Shown here: positions 11,869 to 12,450 of the stretch, one piece after another
How positions within the stretch are numbered: position 1 is the first letter of the stretch
Layout of the letters: each line of letters starts with the position of its first letter
Source: Candidatus Aenigmatarchaeota archaeon
GTDB lineage: Archaea > Aenigmatarchaeota > Aenigmatarchaeia > QMZP01
Length of the DNA stretch: 12,450 nucleotides
Direction: 5' to 3'
Assembly: GCA_016867675.1 (NCBI GenBank)
Contig: VGIZ01000007.1
Coordinates: forward strand, 1 to 12,450
Notes under the pieces: generated by a model
Told to the model about the DNA's origin: nothing
What the model saw: only the letters and a program-made list of their open reading frames with translations
Database searches by the model: none
Position numbers and translations under genes: made by a program

Positions 11869-12450
11869 ATGGGAAAGCAGACGATAAAGGCCATGGTTGA
11901 AGGCGGGAAGGCGACACCAGCCCCGCCGCTGGGTCCTGCGCTCAGCCCGCTGAAGGTCGACGTCAAGAAGATAATAGAGACCATAAACCAGAAGACCAGG
12001 GAGCTTGCGGGCATGCAGGTCCCGATAAAGGTCACAGTCAACGAGGATAAGTCCTTTGACATTGAGGTGGGCACGCCACCTGTCTCCGCGCTGATAAAGG
12101 CAGAGCTGAAGCTGGAGAAGGGCGGGGGCGAAGCGGGCATCAAGCGCGTTGGGGACCTGACCAAGGAGCAGGTCAGGAAGATAGCCAAGATGAAGTTCGG
12201 CGCTGAAACCGCCGAACACCTGAGCCAGGTTGAGGGCACTGCGCGCGCCATGGGAGTTTCCGTCGGCAAGGGCGCGATAACCGAAGACGAGTTGAAGAAG
12301 TATGCTGAGATGGACAGGCTCAAGCAGGAGGCTGCCGCGGCAAAGGCGGCTGCAGCTGCAGCCGCGCCAGCAGCAGGGGCGGCAGCGCCTGTAGCAGGAG
12401 CGCCTGCGGCATCAGCAGCACCGGCAGCTGCAGTGAAGGAAGAGAAACCC
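11869..12450 (+). CDS. rpl11: Large-subunit ribosomal protein L11 (partial, open at window end)
   Basis: 194 codons are visible and no stop is reached. The N-terminal domain has the family motif APPLGPALSPLKVDVKKII (18-36). The C-terminal rRNA-binding domain has VGDLTKEQVRKIAKMKF (94-110) and EGTARAMGV (122-130). L11 binds the GTPase-associated centre of 23S rRNA at the stalk base and helps recruit translation factors. Archaeal L11 normally ends around residue 160. Here an Ala/Pro-rich low-complexity tail runs from about residue 154 to 189 and then turns charged (KEEKP) at the window edge, resembling the hinge of stalk protein P1. The start is ATG, and the gene directly follows spt5. Confidence 0.95.
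   Translation, partial: MGKQTIKAMVEGGKATPAPPLGPALSPLKVDVKKIIETINQKTRELAGMQVPIKVTVNEDKSFDIEVGTPPVSALIKAELKLEKGGGEAGIKRVGDLTKEQVRKIAKMKFGAETAEHLSQVEGTARAMGVSVGKGAITEDELKKYAEMDRLKQEAAAAKAAAAAAAPAAGAAAPVAGAPAASAAPAAAVKEEKP

Noticed and set aside
11671..12219. Minus-strand open frame across the spt5-rpl11 junction
   Set aside because: It is antisense to two unmistakable housekeeping genes, has a biased Leu/Arg/Tyr composition and no motif.

Overview
The window is archaeal. The right end carries a diagnostic block of SecE/Sec61-gamma, Spt5 (NGN plus KOW) and ribosomal protein L11, in the usual archaeal order. TATA-like boxes sit about 20 to 30 nt before several starts, some with almost no leader. 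The surface proteins use dockerin, MopE-like and cysteine-rich modules with many N-glycosylation sequons, a style familiar from DPANN and related uncultivated archaea. I cannot name a phylum from the sequence.

Layout. A pilin-like microprotein (76-216, +) ends flush against the stop of a 994-residue secreted cysteine-rich dockerin protein (217-3201, -). Upstream of that on the minus strand come a two-gene lipoprotein operon (3366-3740 and 3772-4800), a single-domain KaiC/RecA-like ATPase (5027-5713), a secreted HExxH metallopeptidase with MopE, cysteine and dockerin modules (5765-8458), and a membrane-anchored beta-domain protein (8448-8975) that overlaps the peptidase start. A 159-nt divergent promoter region separates this minus-strand block from plus-strand housekeeping genes: a short-chain isoprenyl diphosphate synthase (9135-10133), an AT-richer SLOG/LOG-like Rossmann gene (10169-10705), secE (10820-10990), spt5 (11160-11834) and the 5' part of rpl11 (11869 to the window end).

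How the parts relate. The left 9 kb reads as a cell-surface locus. Two large secreted proteins share an approximately 100-residue cysteine cassette and a dockerin but arrange them differently around MopE-like repeats. One is a predicted zinc peptidase whose gene is translationally overlapped with a membrane-anchored partner. The right 3.3 kb is membrane-lipid biosynthesis, protein export, and transcription and translation machinery. The most unusual sequence-level signals are the shared start-proximal motif in the divergent promoter (8979-9131), a degenerate 59-nt tandem repeat between secE and spt5, the low-complexity tails on Spt5 and L11, and a structured leader before the lipoprotein operon. 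No tRNA, rRNA, CRISPR array or transposase was seen.
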